Source of the DNA: Cyanobium sp. WAJ14-Wanaka | Lineage (GTDB): Bacteria > Cyanobacteriota > Cyanobacteriia > PCC-6307 > Cyanobiaceae | Length of the DNA stretch: 64,000 nt | Direction: 5' to 3' | Assembly: GCF_024345375.1 (NCBI RefSeq) | Contig: NZ_JAGQAZ010000001.1 | Coordinates: 186,001-250,000 of the forward strand | Shown here: piece after piece, positions 9,397 through 17,837 of the stretch | Numbering within the stretch: position 1 is the stretch's first letter | How the letters are laid out: each line of letters begins with the position of its first letter | Translations under genes and position numbers: made by a program | The notes under the pieces: generated by a model | Told to the model about the DNA's origin: nothing | What the model saw: only the letters and a program-made list of their open reading frames with translations | Databases searched by the model: none

Positions 9397-11040
9397 ATGG
9401 CCCGCGACCCCGGCCGGGTACTGATCTTTGACACCACGCTTCGCGATGGTGAGCAATCGCCTGGGGCGAGCCTCAATCTCGAAGAAAAGCTGGCGATCGC
9501 CCAGCAGTTGGCCCGGCTCGGTGTCGACATCATTGAGGCTGGTTTCCCCTTTGCCAGCTCTGGCGATTTCAATGCCGTTCAGCGGATTGCGGCCACCGTC
9601 GGCAGCCCCGATGGGCCGGTGATCTGTGGCCTGGCCCGGGCGGCCCAGGGCGATATCAAGGCCTGTGCCGATGCGGTGGCTCCCGCGGCCCGCCGGCGCA
9701 TCCACACCTTCATTGCCACCAGTGACATTCACCTGGAGCACAAGCTGCGCAAAAGCCGCCAGGAGGTGCTCGAGATCACGGCCGAAATGGTGGCCTATGC
9801 CCGTTCCTTGGTTGAAGACGTCGAGTTTTCCTGCGAGGACGCCGGCCGCAGTGATCCGGAGTTCATGCACCAGGTGATCGAAGCTGCGATCAAGGCCGGG
9901 GCCACAACTATCAATATCCCCGACACGGTGGGCTATGCCACGCCGGCTGAATTTGGGGACCTGATTGCTGGGATTAATGCCCAGGTGCCCAACATTGATC
10001 AAGCCGTGATTTCGGTCCATGGCCACAACGACCTGGGCCTGGCCGTGGCCAACTTCCTTGAGGCCGTCAAAAACGGAGCTCGCCAGCTCGAGTGCACGAT
10101 CAACGGCATTGGCGAGCGGGCCGGCAATGCCTCCCTTGAGGAGTTGGTGATGGCGCTGCACGTGCGCCGCCAGTATTTCAACCCCTTCCTGGGGCGCCCC
10201 CCCGAGAGCAGCACGCCCCTCACCGGGGTGCGCACCGAAGAAATTACCAAGACATCCCGCTTGGTGTCCAACCTCACCGGGATGGCGGTGCAGCCCAACA
10301 AGGCAATTGTTGGTGCAAATGCCTTCGCCCACGAATCGGGTATCCACCAGGACGGCGTTCTTAAAAATCGCCTCACCTACGAAATCATTGATGCCCGCAC
10401 CGTTGGCCTTGCCGACAACCGCATCTCCCTCGGCAAGCTTTCGGGCCGCAGTGCCTTCCGGGCCCGCCTTGAGGAGTTGGGTTACACCCTCGAGCGCGAC
10501 GACCTCGATGATGCCTTTGCCCGTTTTAAGGAACTGGCCGACCGCAAACGGGAGATCTCCGACCGCGATTTGGAGGCAATCGTCAGTGAACAGGTCCAGC
10601 AGCAGGACCAGGCGAACTTCATCCTGAGGAGTGTCCAGGTCAGCTGCGGCACCAACCTGCTGCCCACCGCCACCGTCAGCCTGACCACCGCCGATGGTGC
10701 CGAGATCAGCGAGGCGGCGATTGGTACGGGCCCAGTCGATGCGGTTTGTCAGGCCCTAAACCACCTGGCCCAGGTGCCCAATGAGTTGGTGGAATTTTCG
10801 GTGAAGTCAGTCACTGAGGGCATTGATGCCATGGGCGAGGTGACGATTCGCCTGCGCCACCAAGGGGTGCTCTACTCCGGCCACGCCGCCGATACGGACA
10901 TCGTGGTGGCGGCGGCCCAGGCCTTTGTCAACGCCCTCAACCGGCTCTTCTCCGCAGGCGCCAGCCAACCACTCCACCCCCAGAAGGCTCCCCTGCCAGA
11001 GGCGGGAGATCTGGTTGGCCTGGAGCGGCCAAGCCTGTGA
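9397..11040 (+). CDS. leuA: 2-isopropylmalate synthase
   Basis: 547-residue enzyme of the DRE-TIM metallolyase superfamily. It condenses 2-oxoisovalerate with acetyl-CoA in the first committed step of leucine synthesis. [16 protein letters not shown] at the N-terminus carries the metal- and substrate-binding residues, and [13 protein letters not shown] supplies the metal-binding His pair. The C-terminal third is the LeuA allosteric domain ([20 protein letters not shown]), consistent with leucine feedback control. Length is normal for LeuA type 1. The stop overlaps the GTG of the following permease gene by 4 bp, an unusual pairing since that gene has no obvious link with leucine. Confidence 0.96.
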   Translation: MARDPGRVLIFDTTLRDGEQSPGASLNLEEKLAIAQQLARLGVDIIEAGFPFASSGDFNAVQRIAATVGSPDGPVICGLARAAQGDIKACADAVAPAARRRIHTFIATSDIHLEHKLRKSRQEVLEITAEMVAYARSLVEDVEFSCEDAGRSDPEFMHQVIEAAIKAGATTINIPDTVGYATPAEFGDLIAGINAQVPNIDQAVISVHGHNDLGLAVANFLEAVKNGARQLECTINGIGERAGNASLEELVMALHVRRQYFNPFLGRPPESSTPLTGVRTEEITKTSRLVSNLTGMAVQPNKAIVGANAFAHESGIHQDGVLKNRLTYEIIDARTVGLADNRISLGKLSGRSAFRARLEELGYTLERDDLDDAFARFKELADRKREISDRDLEAIVSEQVQQQDQANFILRSVQVSCGTNLLPTATVSLTTADGAEISEAAIGTGPVDAVCQALNHLAQVPNELVEFSVKSVTEGIDAMGEVTIRLRHQGVLYSGHAADTDIVVAAAQAFVNALNRLFSAGASQPLHPQKAPLPEAGDLVGLERPSL

Positions 11041-11852
11041 GGGGCAAGGCGCTGCAGTTGGTGGCTTTGCTGGTGCTGGCCCTAGCGATGCTGGTCCCCC
11101 TGCTCTGGCTGGTGAGCACCTCCCTAAAGGGGCCCATGGAGGACATCTTCACCAGCCCTCCAGCCCTATTGCCGAGCCATCCCAGTTTTGAGGCCTATGG
11201 GCGCCTGTTTGCCAACAATCCCATGGGTACCTACCTGCTCAACAGCACGGTCGTAAGTGGTTTGGCAGTGATCTGCAACCTGCTGTTTTGCTCCCTGGCG
11301 GCCTATCCCCTGGCCCGGATGCGCTTTGCCGGCCGCGGCCTGGTGCTTGCCCTAGTGGTGGCCACCATTTTGATCCCCTTCCAGGTGGTGATGATTCCGC
11401 TCTACCTGCTGATGGTTCAGATCGGCCTGCGCAACACGCTTTGGGCCTTGATCATTCCCCAGGCCGCCACCGCCTTTGGTATTTTTCTATTGCGGCAAAG
11501 TTTCCTGGCAGTGCCCGTGGAATTGGAGGAGGCGGCCAAAAGCGATGGCTGCTCCCCCCTTGGGGAGTGGTGGAACGTGATGCTTCCTGCGGCCAGGGCG
11601 GATCTGATCACCCTGGCCATGTTCGTATTTATCGGCACCTGGAGTGATTTCCTCTGGCCCCTGGTGATTCTCGACGACCCAAAGCTCTACACCTTGCCCC
11701 TGGGGCTCCAGCAGTTGGCCAGCAGCTTTGCCCTGGATTGGCGTTTGGTGGCGGCAGGCTCGGTGGTTTCGATCCTGCCGGTGCTGGTGGTGTTTGTGGC
11801 CCTGCAGCGCTACATCCTGCCCAGTGCCAGTGGTGATGCGGTCAAGGGCTAG
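11037..11852 (+). CDS. Carbohydrate ABC transporter permease (MalG-like, orphan)
   Basis: 271-residue inner-membrane protein with about six hydrophobic segments and the MalG-type coupling loop [21 protein letters not shown] (EAA motif), followed by [15 protein letters not shown]. This is one of the two permease subunits of a CUT1 sugar importer, such as those for maltose or glucosylglycerol. Its partner permease, binding protein and ATPase are not nearby; cyanobacterial sugar ABC genes are often scattered. Translation starts at a GTG overlapping the leuA stop, so it is probably on the leuA transcript. Substrate cannot be read from sequence. Confidence 0.88.
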   Translation: MRGKALQLVALLVLALAMLVPLLWLVSTSLKGPMEDIFTSPPALLPSHPSFEAYGRLFANNPMGTYLLNSTVVSGLAVICNLLFCSLAAYPLARMRFAGRGLVLALVVATILIPFQVVMIPLYLLMVQIGLRNTLWALIIPQAATAFGIFLLRQSFLAVPVELEEAAKSDGCSPLGEWWNVMLPAARADLITLAMFVFIGTWSDFLWPLVILDDPKLYTLPLGLQQLASSFALDWRLVAAGSVVSILPVLVVFVALQRYILPSASGDAVKG

Positions 11853-12232
11853 GGCTTGATTGGCGGCAGTTCCGGCAAATTGCCATCCAAATTGGGATTT
11901 CCAGCCGCCTTGAGCTGGCGCACTTGCTCCTTAAGGGCCTGGTTTTGGCCCAGGAGGTTTCGAACCTGGGCGCTGTTGCGCTCCACCACCTGCAGCCGCT
12001 CCACGGCTGAGCGCAGCTGCTCCTCAAGGCCGCTGTTCTGTGCCAGGGCCCTGCTGTTCTCGAGCCCCTGCACCCTTTCTTGCAGGGTGCGGATCTGGCT
12101 GCCCTGTTCGCGCATCTTGCCTACGAGCACCAAAAACAAAACGGCCAACATGGCGCTGAAGCCGGCTTGCACCCAGGGAGCCCAGTCGGGCATCTCCAAG
12201 CTGGCATTGGGGCGTTTTGGGGCGGGCGCCAT
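11849..12232 (-). CDS. Small membrane-anchored coiled-coil protein, unknown function
   Basis: 127 residues from the ATG at 12232. An ATG at 12310 would add 26 low-complexity residues and is less likely. One transmembrane helix (VQAGFSAMLAVLFLVLVGK, about residues 22-40) is followed by about 60 residues of predicted coiled coil rich in Gln, Leu and Glu (LQERVQGLENSRALAQ and so on), then a Pro-rich tail. The layout resembles small anchoring or septum-associated proteins, but I do not recognise a family. It converges on the ABC permease gene with a 4 bp overlap (CTAG). Confidence 0.6.
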   Translation of the reverse strand: MAPAPKRPNASLEMPDWAPWVQAGFSAMLAVLFLVLVGKMREQGSQIRTLQERVQGLENSRALAQNSGLEEQLRSAVERLQVVERNSAQVRNLLGQNQALKEQVRQLKAAGNPNLDGNLPELPPIKP

Positions 12233-12336
12233 GGCAGGGGGTAAGGGCAATAGTCCCTCCGATCCTGGCGGCGTCTCTAGGGTTTTGCCACGGGCCGTTG
12301 CGCAGTGCAAGCTGGATTCCTAAAGCTCATGCCTCC

Positions 12337-12627
12337 ATGGCCGTTGCCTTGGTCAGTCCGGAAGTGCGACTCTTGGGGTATTTCGCCGCAAGTCTCACCA
12401 CCATCAGCTTTTTCCCCCAGGCCATCAAGACCCTGCGCAGTGGGGACACCTCGGGTATTTCGCTGCGGATGTATGGGCTCTTTACCGCCGGCATCGCTCT
12501 CTGGGGGATCTACGGCCTATGCACCCAGGATGGCCCTTTGATTCTGGCCAACCTGGTCACGATTGTGCCCGCCGGTGTGGTTTTAGAGCGGCGATTCCAA
12601 GCCTGGAGGGCCCAGCGCCGTGGCTGA
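12337..12627 (+). CDS. SemiSWEET family sugar transporter
   Basis: 96 residues from the ATG at 12337; an open frame extends further upstream, but those residues do not look like the family. Three transmembrane segments and the PQ-loop motif (SFFPQAIKTLRSGDTSGIS) identify a bacterial SemiSWEET, which works as a homodimer carrying small sugars down their gradient. Length matches the family (about 85-100). It overlaps the GTG start of the first crcB by 8 bp, so SemiSWEET, crcB1 and crcB2 form one tightly coupled plus-strand unit. Substrate is unknown. Confidence 0.82.
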   Translation: MAVALVSPEVRLLGYFAASLTTISFFPQAIKTLRSGDTSGISLRMYGLFTAGIALWGIYGLCTQDGPLILANLVTIVPAGVVLERRFQAWRAQRRG

Positions 12628-12991
12628 TGACGCCCTGCTGGTGGCCATCGGCGCGGTGCCGGGTGCCTGGTTGAGATTTCGGGTGGTCAACCACCTGGAG
12701 CCGATGGTGCCCCGCAAGCACTGGGGCACCCTGGGGGTGAATGTGGCGGCCTGTTTCGTATTGGGTTTGCTGGTGGGGCTTGAGGAAAGTTGTGGTCCGG
12801 GCAGCCAACGCATCCTGTTGGTTCTTTCCACTGGCTTTTTGGGCAGTTTCAGCACCTTTTCCACCTTCATGGCGGAGCTGTTTGTGGCGCTCAAGCAACG
12901 CCAATGGCTGGAGGCTTTCTTGCTATTGCTGGTCTCGATCCTGGTGGGGGTGGTGGCCACGGCCCTGGGCTTTGCGGTGGGGGGAGATTGA
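12620..12991 (+). CDS. crcB: Fluoride channel subunit CrcB (first of pair)
   Basis: 123 residues, four transmembrane segments. Fluc/CrcB marks are GAVPGAWLRF near the N-terminus, the pore asparagine in NVAACFVLGLLVG and GFLGSFSTFSTFMAE with the paired phenylalanines of the fluoride track. Proteins of this family export fluoride ions. Tandem crcB genes usually encode the two opposite-topology halves of a heterodimer; a single-gene form is a dual-topology homodimer. GTG start at 12620 overlaps the SemiSWEET stop; its own TGA shares one base with the next ATG. Confidence 0.9.
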   Translation: MADDALLVAIGAVPGAWLRFRVVNHLEPMVPRKHWGTLGVNVAACFVLGLLVGLEESCGPGSQRILLVLSTGFLGSFSTFSTFMAELFVALKQRQWLEAFLLLLVSILVGVVATALGFAVGGD

Positions 12992-13365
12992 TGAGTCGCC
13001 AGCTCCTTGCCGCCGAGCTCAAGGAATTGACCCTGGTGTCTTGCGGGGCTATCCCAGGGGCGCTGTTGCGTTGGCAATTGGTATTGATATTGGGAAGCTC
13101 CGCTGGCACCTTGGCGGCAAACCTTTTTGGCTGTGCGGTGATCGGCGCCTTGATCGCTTTGCCTACCACTCGGCAAAGGCTATTTCTGGCGGCGGGCGTG
13201 GGTTTTTGCGGTTCGCTCACCACCTTCAGCTCCTGGATCCTTGGGGTGACCAAGGCCATGGCCCATCGGCACTGGGCCACGGCGGCGGGGGAACTTTCCT
13301 TGAACCTGGCCTTGGGTTTGCTGGTTCTGGCGCTGGCCTACGGCTTGGTGCGCATTAGGCGCTGA
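12991..13365 (+). CDS. crcB: Fluoride channel subunit CrcB (second of pair)
   Basis: 124 residues from the ATG at 12991. The open frame runs further upstream but the ATG fused to the crcB1 stop is the natural start. It carries the same marks as its partner: GAIPGALLRWQ, pore Asn in NLFGCAVIGALIAL and GFCGSLTTFSSWI. The C-terminal tail ends LVRIRR. The two subunits differ clearly in sequence, so they probably form an asymmetric heterodimer. The stop lies 11 bp inside the 3' end of the convergent pgpH gene. No fluoride riboswitch was recognised upstream of the unit. Confidence 0.88.
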   Translation: MSRQLLAAELKELTLVSCGAIPGALLRWQLVLILGSSAGTLAANLFGCAVIGALIALPTTRQRLFLAAGVGFCGSLTTFSSWILGVTKAMAHRHWATAAGELSLNLALGLLVLALAYGLVRIRR

Positions 13366-15409
13366 AGGCCTTGCGGGCTGGGATGGGATAGGGGATGCGG
13401 CGGTGCCTCATCCGTTTCCAGACCTGCACAAAGGCCCGAATCAGCAGCTCCAATTCGGCGCGTCCCATGCCGCTGGAGGCGAGTTGGCCATCATCCAGTC
13501 TGGCCCCAATGAGCCTGCGCACCATCGCCCTGGCCTCGGCCTCGCTGGTGCCTGGCGGCAGGGAGCGCAGGGCGGCTTCGCAGCCATCGGCAAGCATCAA
13601 GATTGCCGTCTCGCAGCTGTTGGGGGTGGGACCCCGATAGCGAAAACGGCTCTCCGGCACCGCGGGATTTTTTTCACGGGCCTGGTGCAGGAAATAGCCC
13701 ATCTTCAAGGTGCCCTGGTGCTCGGGGATGAAGTCAGCCAGGGGCTTGGGCAGTCGATAGCGTTTGGCGAGTTTCAGGCCCTCATCCACGTGGGCCTGGA
13801 GGATGGCGGCGCTGGCGAAGGGATCGTCGAGGCTGTCGTGGGGATTTGCTTCCTGGCCTTGGTTTTCGATGAACCATTGGGGGCCATGCAATTTGCCCAC
13901 GTCGTGATACATGGCTCCAGTGCGCACCAGGTCAACATCGGCCCCTATCGCCCGGGCCCCCTCCTCCGCCAGGCCGGCAATCATCAGGGTGTGCTCAAAG
14001 GTGCCTGGGGCCTCGCAGGAAAGGCGCCGTAGAAGGGGCCGTTGTAAATCGGCCAGCTCCAGCAGCCTGGCCCGGGTGAGCAGGCCAAAAAATGTCTCCA
14101 CCAGTGGCGCGATCAATAGACCTCCCATCAGCAGTGCCCCCAACAGCAGGGCTTCGCTGGGCAGGTCGACCTGGGCCACGGGGCTGCGGGTGAGTAATAG
14201 CCACTGCACCAGCAGGGCACCACTGGGCAGTAGCACCGCCAGCTGCAGCAGCTCGGCCCGGTTGCGCTGGCGGCCTGCTGCAAGTGCAGCCAGTGCAGCG
14301 AATCCTGAGGCCACCAGCAACCTGGTGCCCACCACCCCAGCCAGGGGCACGGGCCAAAGCAGGCTGGCGGCCGCCAGCCAGGCCAGCCCGCAGCTGGTGC
14401 CCAGTCCCTGGGCCAGCAGCAGGGTGGGCGGCACCAAGAGCACCAGGGGGCTAGCCAGGGGCCCGAGCCAGAGGCTGAAGCCCACCACCACCAACAGACC
14501 CACCAGGCCCAGCAGGGCCTGCCGCGGCTCGAGGGAGGGGCGCCAGCGCCTCATCGCCAGCAGCATTACCCCACAAACGGCCAGCGATTCGCCGAAATGG
14601 GCAAGCCAGATCAGGGGCCGGGGGCGCCGGTTCACCAGGCCGAAGTAATCGAGCACGTCAAAGGCCTGGGCTGTGATCGGCTGGCCTTGGCGGGTGATTA
14701 GGTCACCCGCTTTCACCGCAATGGTGGGGATGCCCTGTTGGGTGATCAACGCCTCGATCCGCCGCTGGCTCAGGGTTGGGTCGTTGCGGAGGTTTGCATG
14801 GCCCGCCAGGGAACTCACCAGCAGCCGGGCCCCCAGGGAGCGGCCCGGGGGCGATTGGCTCTCGAGCTGCAGATTGGCGGCCTCGAGTAGCTGGCCTTCG
14901 GCCACGCTGGCTGAAAGCCCCTGGCTCAACATCCGCAATTGGGCCTGCAACACATCCCTTTGCCATTGCCCCAGCTGGGCGCCATTGAGCTTCTCCAGCC
15001 ACTGTTGTTCCTGGGGGCTCAGGGCAATTGCCTGGACCTCGGCCCCCTGGCTATTGGCCTGGCGCTCCACTAACTGCAACTTGGCCTGGAGTTGGCGCAT
15101 TAGGGCACTGCTGGCCTCCTGATCCACCACTTGGACAGTGGTGCGATGCAGCATTTGGTCCCGGCGCTCCTCCAGGGCCGTGCTGTCGATAACCCGGGCA
15201 TCCTTGGGGGCCCTTGCCGTAAATGGGGCTGCCATGCCTGCCTGCAGGCTGGGCTCCACCAGCCAGGGCCAGCTGGCCAGCAGGGCCACCAGGGCGCAAG
15301 CCAGCACCACCGCCGCAATTTCTCGGCTACGCCAGAGGCCAGGGGTTTGCCTGGGTCGCTCTAGCCGGAGCAGTTGGCGCCACAGGGTTTGGAGTGGCCG
15401 CACGCGCAT
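13355..15409 (-). CDS. pgpH: PgpH-type HD-domain c-di-AMP phosphodiesterase
   Basis: 684 residues. One N-terminal membrane helix (VVLACALVALLASWPWL), an extracytoplasmic 7TMR-HDED region of about 230 residues, a seven-helix membrane domain and a cytosolic HD domain with the metal motif MYHDVGK near residue 500 (preceded by GTFEHTLMIAGLAEEGA). This is the architecture of PgpH, which cleaves the second messenger c-di-AMP. The cyclase that makes the signal, cdaA, is also in this window at 54.1 kb. The gene is divergent from folD and convergent with crcB2. Confidence 0.9.
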   Translation of the reverse strand: MRVRPLQTLWRQLLRLERPRQTPGLWRSREIAAVVLACALVALLASWPWLVEPSLQAGMAAPFTARAPKDARVIDSTALEERRDQMLHRTTVQVVDQEASSALMRQLQAKLQLVERQANSQGAEVQAIALSPQEQQWLEKLNGAQLGQWQRDVLQAQLRMLSQGLSASVAEGQLLEAANLQLESQSPPGRSLGARLLVSSLAGHANLRNDPTLSQRRIEALITQQGIPTIAVKAGDLITRQGQPITAQAFDVLDYFGLVNRRPRPLIWLAHFGESLAVCGVMLLAMRRWRPSLEPRQALLGLVGLLVVVGFSLWLGPLASPLVLLVPPTLLLAQGLGTSCGLAWLAAASLLWPVPLAGVVGTRLLVASGFAALAALAAGRQRNRAELLQLAVLLPSGALLVQWLLLTRSPVAQVDLPSEALLLGALLMGGLLIAPLVETFFGLLTRARLLELADLQRPLLRRLSCEAPGTFEHTLMIAGLAEEGARAIGADVDLVRTGAMYHDVGKLHGPQWFIENQGQEANPHDSLDDPFASAAILQAHVDEGLKLAKRYRLPKPLADFIPEHQGTLKMGYFLHQAREKNPAVPESRFRYRGPTPNSCETAILMLADGCEAALRSLPPGTSEAEARAMVRRLIGARLDDGQLASSGMGRAELELLIRAFVQVWKRMRHRRIPYPIPARKAFSA

Positions 15410-15470
15410 GGCTAAACGCTAGCTGGCCCGGGGCGGCAAGCTGGCAGAGAGATAGATACGCCCCATCGCC

Positions 15471-16349
15471 ATGGCCATCCGATTTGACGGCCGCCAGCTG
15501 GCTGCCGAAATTGAAGGCCGCCTCCAGCTCGCCATCGCCAAACGCCTCGGCCAGGCAGGCAGACCGCCAGGTCTGGCGGTTTTGCGGGTGGGGGACGATC
15601 CGGCCAGCGGGGTCTATGTGGCGAATAAGGAGAAGGCTTGCCTGCGCATTGGTATCACCAACCATGGCGCCCATCTGCCCGCCTCCACACCGGCGGCCGA
15701 GCTGTTGGCCACGGTTGAGAGGCTCAACCTGGACCCCTTGGTCGACGGGATTTTGTTGCAGTTGCCCCTGCCCGCGGGCCTCGACCAGGGCCCCCTGTTG
15801 GCCGCCATCGATCCAGCCAAGGATGCAGATGGTCTCCACACCTTGAATTTGGGCCACCTGCTCAAGGGGGAACCGGGTCCGCGCAGCTGCACCCCCGCAG
15901 GCGTAATGGCCCTTTTGGCCCGCTACGGAATTGGGCTGGCTGGCAAGCGGGCCGTGGTGGTGGGGCGCAGCATTTTGGTGGGCCAACCCATGGCCCTAAT
16001 GCTGCAAGCCGCTGGGGCCACAGTCAGCGTGGCCCATTCCCGCACCACCGATTTGGCGGGTCTTACCCGTCAGGCGGATGTGCTGGTGGTGGCGGCCGGC
16101 CGGCCCCAGATGGTGGGAGCCGAGCATGTCAAGCCAGGGGCTGCGGTGGTGGATGTGGGCATTCACCGCACCGCAGCGGGCCTCTGCGGGGATGTGCGTT
16201 TTACGGAGGTGGAGCCGATCGCCAGCGGCATCACCCCGGTGCCCGGAGGTGTGGGCCCGATGACCGTGACGATGTTGCTCGTGAATACCTTTGCCAGCTG
16301 GTGTGCCCACAACGGCCTGGATAACCCTTTGGCAGACCTATTGCCTTGA
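15471..16349 (+). CDS. folD: Bifunctional methylenetetrahydrofolate dehydrogenase / methenyltetrahydrofolate cyclohydrolase
   Basis: 292-residue FolD, which interconverts methylene-, methenyl- and formyl-tetrahydrofolate with NADP+. Motifs in order: [14 protein letters not shown] with the catalytic lysine, [22 protein letters not shown], the Rossmann-fold [14 protein letters not shown] and the C-terminal [13 protein letters not shown]. Length is typical (about 285-300). The start ATG at 15471 follows a short divergent gap shared with pgpH. crtE begins 43 bp after the stop, an order also familiar from other picocyanobacteria. Confidence 0.96.
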   Translation: MAIRFDGRQLAAEIEGRLQLAIAKRLGQAGRPPGLAVLRVGDDPASGVYVANKEKACLRIGITNHGAHLPASTPAAELLATVERLNLDPLVDGILLQLPLPAGLDQGPLLAAIDPAKDADGLHTLNLGHLLKGEPGPRSCTPAGVMALLARYGIGLAGKRAVVVGRSILVGQPMALMLQAAGATVSVAHSRTTDLAGLTRQADVLVVAAGRPQMVGAEHVKPGAAVVDVGIHRTAAGLCGDVRFTEVEPIASGITPVPGGVGPMTVTMLLVNTFASWCAHNGLDNPLADLLP

Positions 16350-16392
16350 TGGGGCTAGCGCCTGAGAGAATCGCGCCAGATCTCCGGCTCCC

Positions 16393-17295
16393 ATGACCGC
16401 GGCGGTGACTACCCCGTTCGATTTCGCCGCCTACCTCGAGGCGGCGCGGCTCCAGGTGGAGGCGGCCCTGGACGCATCCCTCGGGCCGGAGCGGCCCGAG
16501 AGCCTGCGGGAATCAATGCGTTATTCCCTGCTGGCGGGCGGCAAGAGGTTGCGGCCAATTCTTTGCCTGGCGGCCTGTGAGCTGGCGGGTGGCAGCAGGG
16601 AGCAGGCCCTTCCCACGGCGCTGGCCCTGGAGATGGTCCACACGATGTCGCTGATCCACGACGATCTGCCGGCCATGGACAACGACGATCTACGCCGGGG
16701 GATGCCCACCAACCACAAGGTTTTCGGCGAGGCCAATGCCATTTTGGCCGGTGATGCCCTGCTGACCCGGGCCTTTGAGATGGTGGCCCTGCGCAGCCCC
16801 GGCGTGCCCAGCGAACGGTTACTGGCGGTGGTTGGCGAGTTGAGCCTCGCCTCCGGCGCCCCTGGCCTGGTGGGCGGCCAGGTGGTGGATTTGGAATCGG
16901 AGGGTAAGGAGGTCGACCTCGAGACCCTGGAATACATCCACCTCCACAAAACAGGTGCCCTATTGAGGGCCTGCGTGCTTTGCGGGGCGATCATTGCGGG
17001 CGCTTCCGAGGAGCTGCTGGCTGCCCTGGGCACCTACGCCAAGGGGATTGGGCTCGCCTTCCAGATCATCGACGACATTTTGGATGTCACCGCCAGCAGT
17101 GATGTGCTCGGGAAAACCGCCGGCAAGGATCTCACCGCCGATAAAACCACCTATCCCAAGCTGTTGGGCCTGGAGGCTTCCCGCCAGCGGGCCGATGATT
17201 TAGTCGCTGGGGCCAAGGCGGCCCTGGAGCCATGGCGGGAGACAGCAGCACCCCTGCTAGCCCTAGCTGACTACATAACGAGTCGCGATCGATGA
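16393..17295 (+). CDS. crtE: Geranylgeranyl diphosphate synthase
   Basis: 300-residue all-helical trans-prenyltransferase that extends farnesyl to geranylgeranyl diphosphate for carotenoids, the chlorophyll phytyl tail and quinones. The first aspartate-rich motif is [14 protein letters not shown] and the second is DDILD; GGKRLRP binds diphosphate. An insertion between the first two aspartates is typical of bacterial type II enzymes of the IspA/CrtE group; cyanobacterial context favours GGPP as product. Ends in a 4 bp overlap (ATGA) with the DUF212 gene. Confidence 0.93.
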   Translation: MTAAVTTPFDFAAYLEAARLQVEAALDASLGPERPESLRESMRYSLLAGGKRLRPILCLAACELAGGSREQALPTALALEMVHTMSLIHDDLPAMDNDDLRRGMPTNHKVFGEANAILAGDALLTRAFEMVALRSPGVPSERLLAVVGELSLASGAPGLVGGQVVDLESEGKEVDLETLEYIHLHKTGALLRACVLCGAIIAGASEELLAALGTYAKGIGLAFQIIDDILDVTASSDVLGKTAGKDLTADKTTYPKLLGLEASRQRADDLVAGAKAALEPWRETAAPLLALADYITSRDR

Positions 17296-17837
17296 GCGTT
17301 TCAGTGGATGGCCATGGTTTGGTTGCGGTTTTAGACAATGGTGTGCTGGCCTGGGGTTTGGCGGCCTGCGGCCTGGCTCAGTTCTCCAAATTGTTGATTG
17401 AGTTGGTGGTGCATCGGCGCTGGCGACCGGAGGTGCTGGTGGAAACCGGTGGCATGCCCTCGAGCCACTCGGCCCTGCTTACGGGCACCGCCGCGGGTTT
17501 GGGCTGGCAGGTGGGTTTCGACGATCCCCTTTTTGCCCTGGCGGCCACCATGTGTTTTGTGGTGCTCTACGACGCCAGCGGCGTGCGCCGGGCAGCAGGC
17601 CTTACCGCAGCTCGGGTCAATTTGCTGCAGGCCAATTTGCGCGGGGATGGCGGCAGTGGTGGCGAGGCGAATCCGCCTGGGGAGCCAGAGGAGAAGCCCC
17701 TCAAGGAAAACCTTGGCCACACCCGCCTGGAAGTGCTGGTGGGCAGCCTGATCGGCCCCCTGGTGGCCCTGCCGGGCTTGGTATTGCTTGGCTCGCCCCT
17801 GCATTTGGTCCGGGCCCTGTTTGCCCCGGTGGCGTGA
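17292..17837 (+). CDS. Divergent PAP2 family (DUF212) membrane protein
   Basis: 181 residues with several hydrophobic segments. The DUF212 marks are [21 protein letters not shown] and [15 protein letters not shown], related to the acid phosphatase / vanadium haloperoxidase fold (the PSSHS motif). The exact reaction is unknown for this family. Coupling to crtE through an ATGA overlap suggests a role with isoprenoid diphosphates or the membrane, which is inference only. The stop overlaps the GTG of the next gene (GTGA), so crtE, this gene and the helicase gene are probably one operon. Confidence 0.85.
   Translation: MSVSVDGHGLVAVLDNGVLAWGLAACGLAQFSKLLIELVVHRRWRPEVLVETGGMPSSHSALLTGTAAGLGWQVGFDDPLFALAATMCFVVLYDASGVRRAAGLTAARVNLLQANLRGDGGSGGEANPPGEPEEKPLKENLGHTRLEVLVGSLIGPLVALPGLVLLGSPLHLVRALFAPVA

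Noticed and set aside
13911-14648. 245-residue plus-strand frame antisense to pgpH
   Set aside because: Ser/Arg/Ala-rich composition without motifs; pgpH domains are intact on the other strand.
17552-17833. Upstream extension of the helicase gene into the DUF212 gene
   Set aside because: The added residues are shadow translation of the membrane protein gene; the GTG at 17834 overlaps its stop in the pattern seen across the window.
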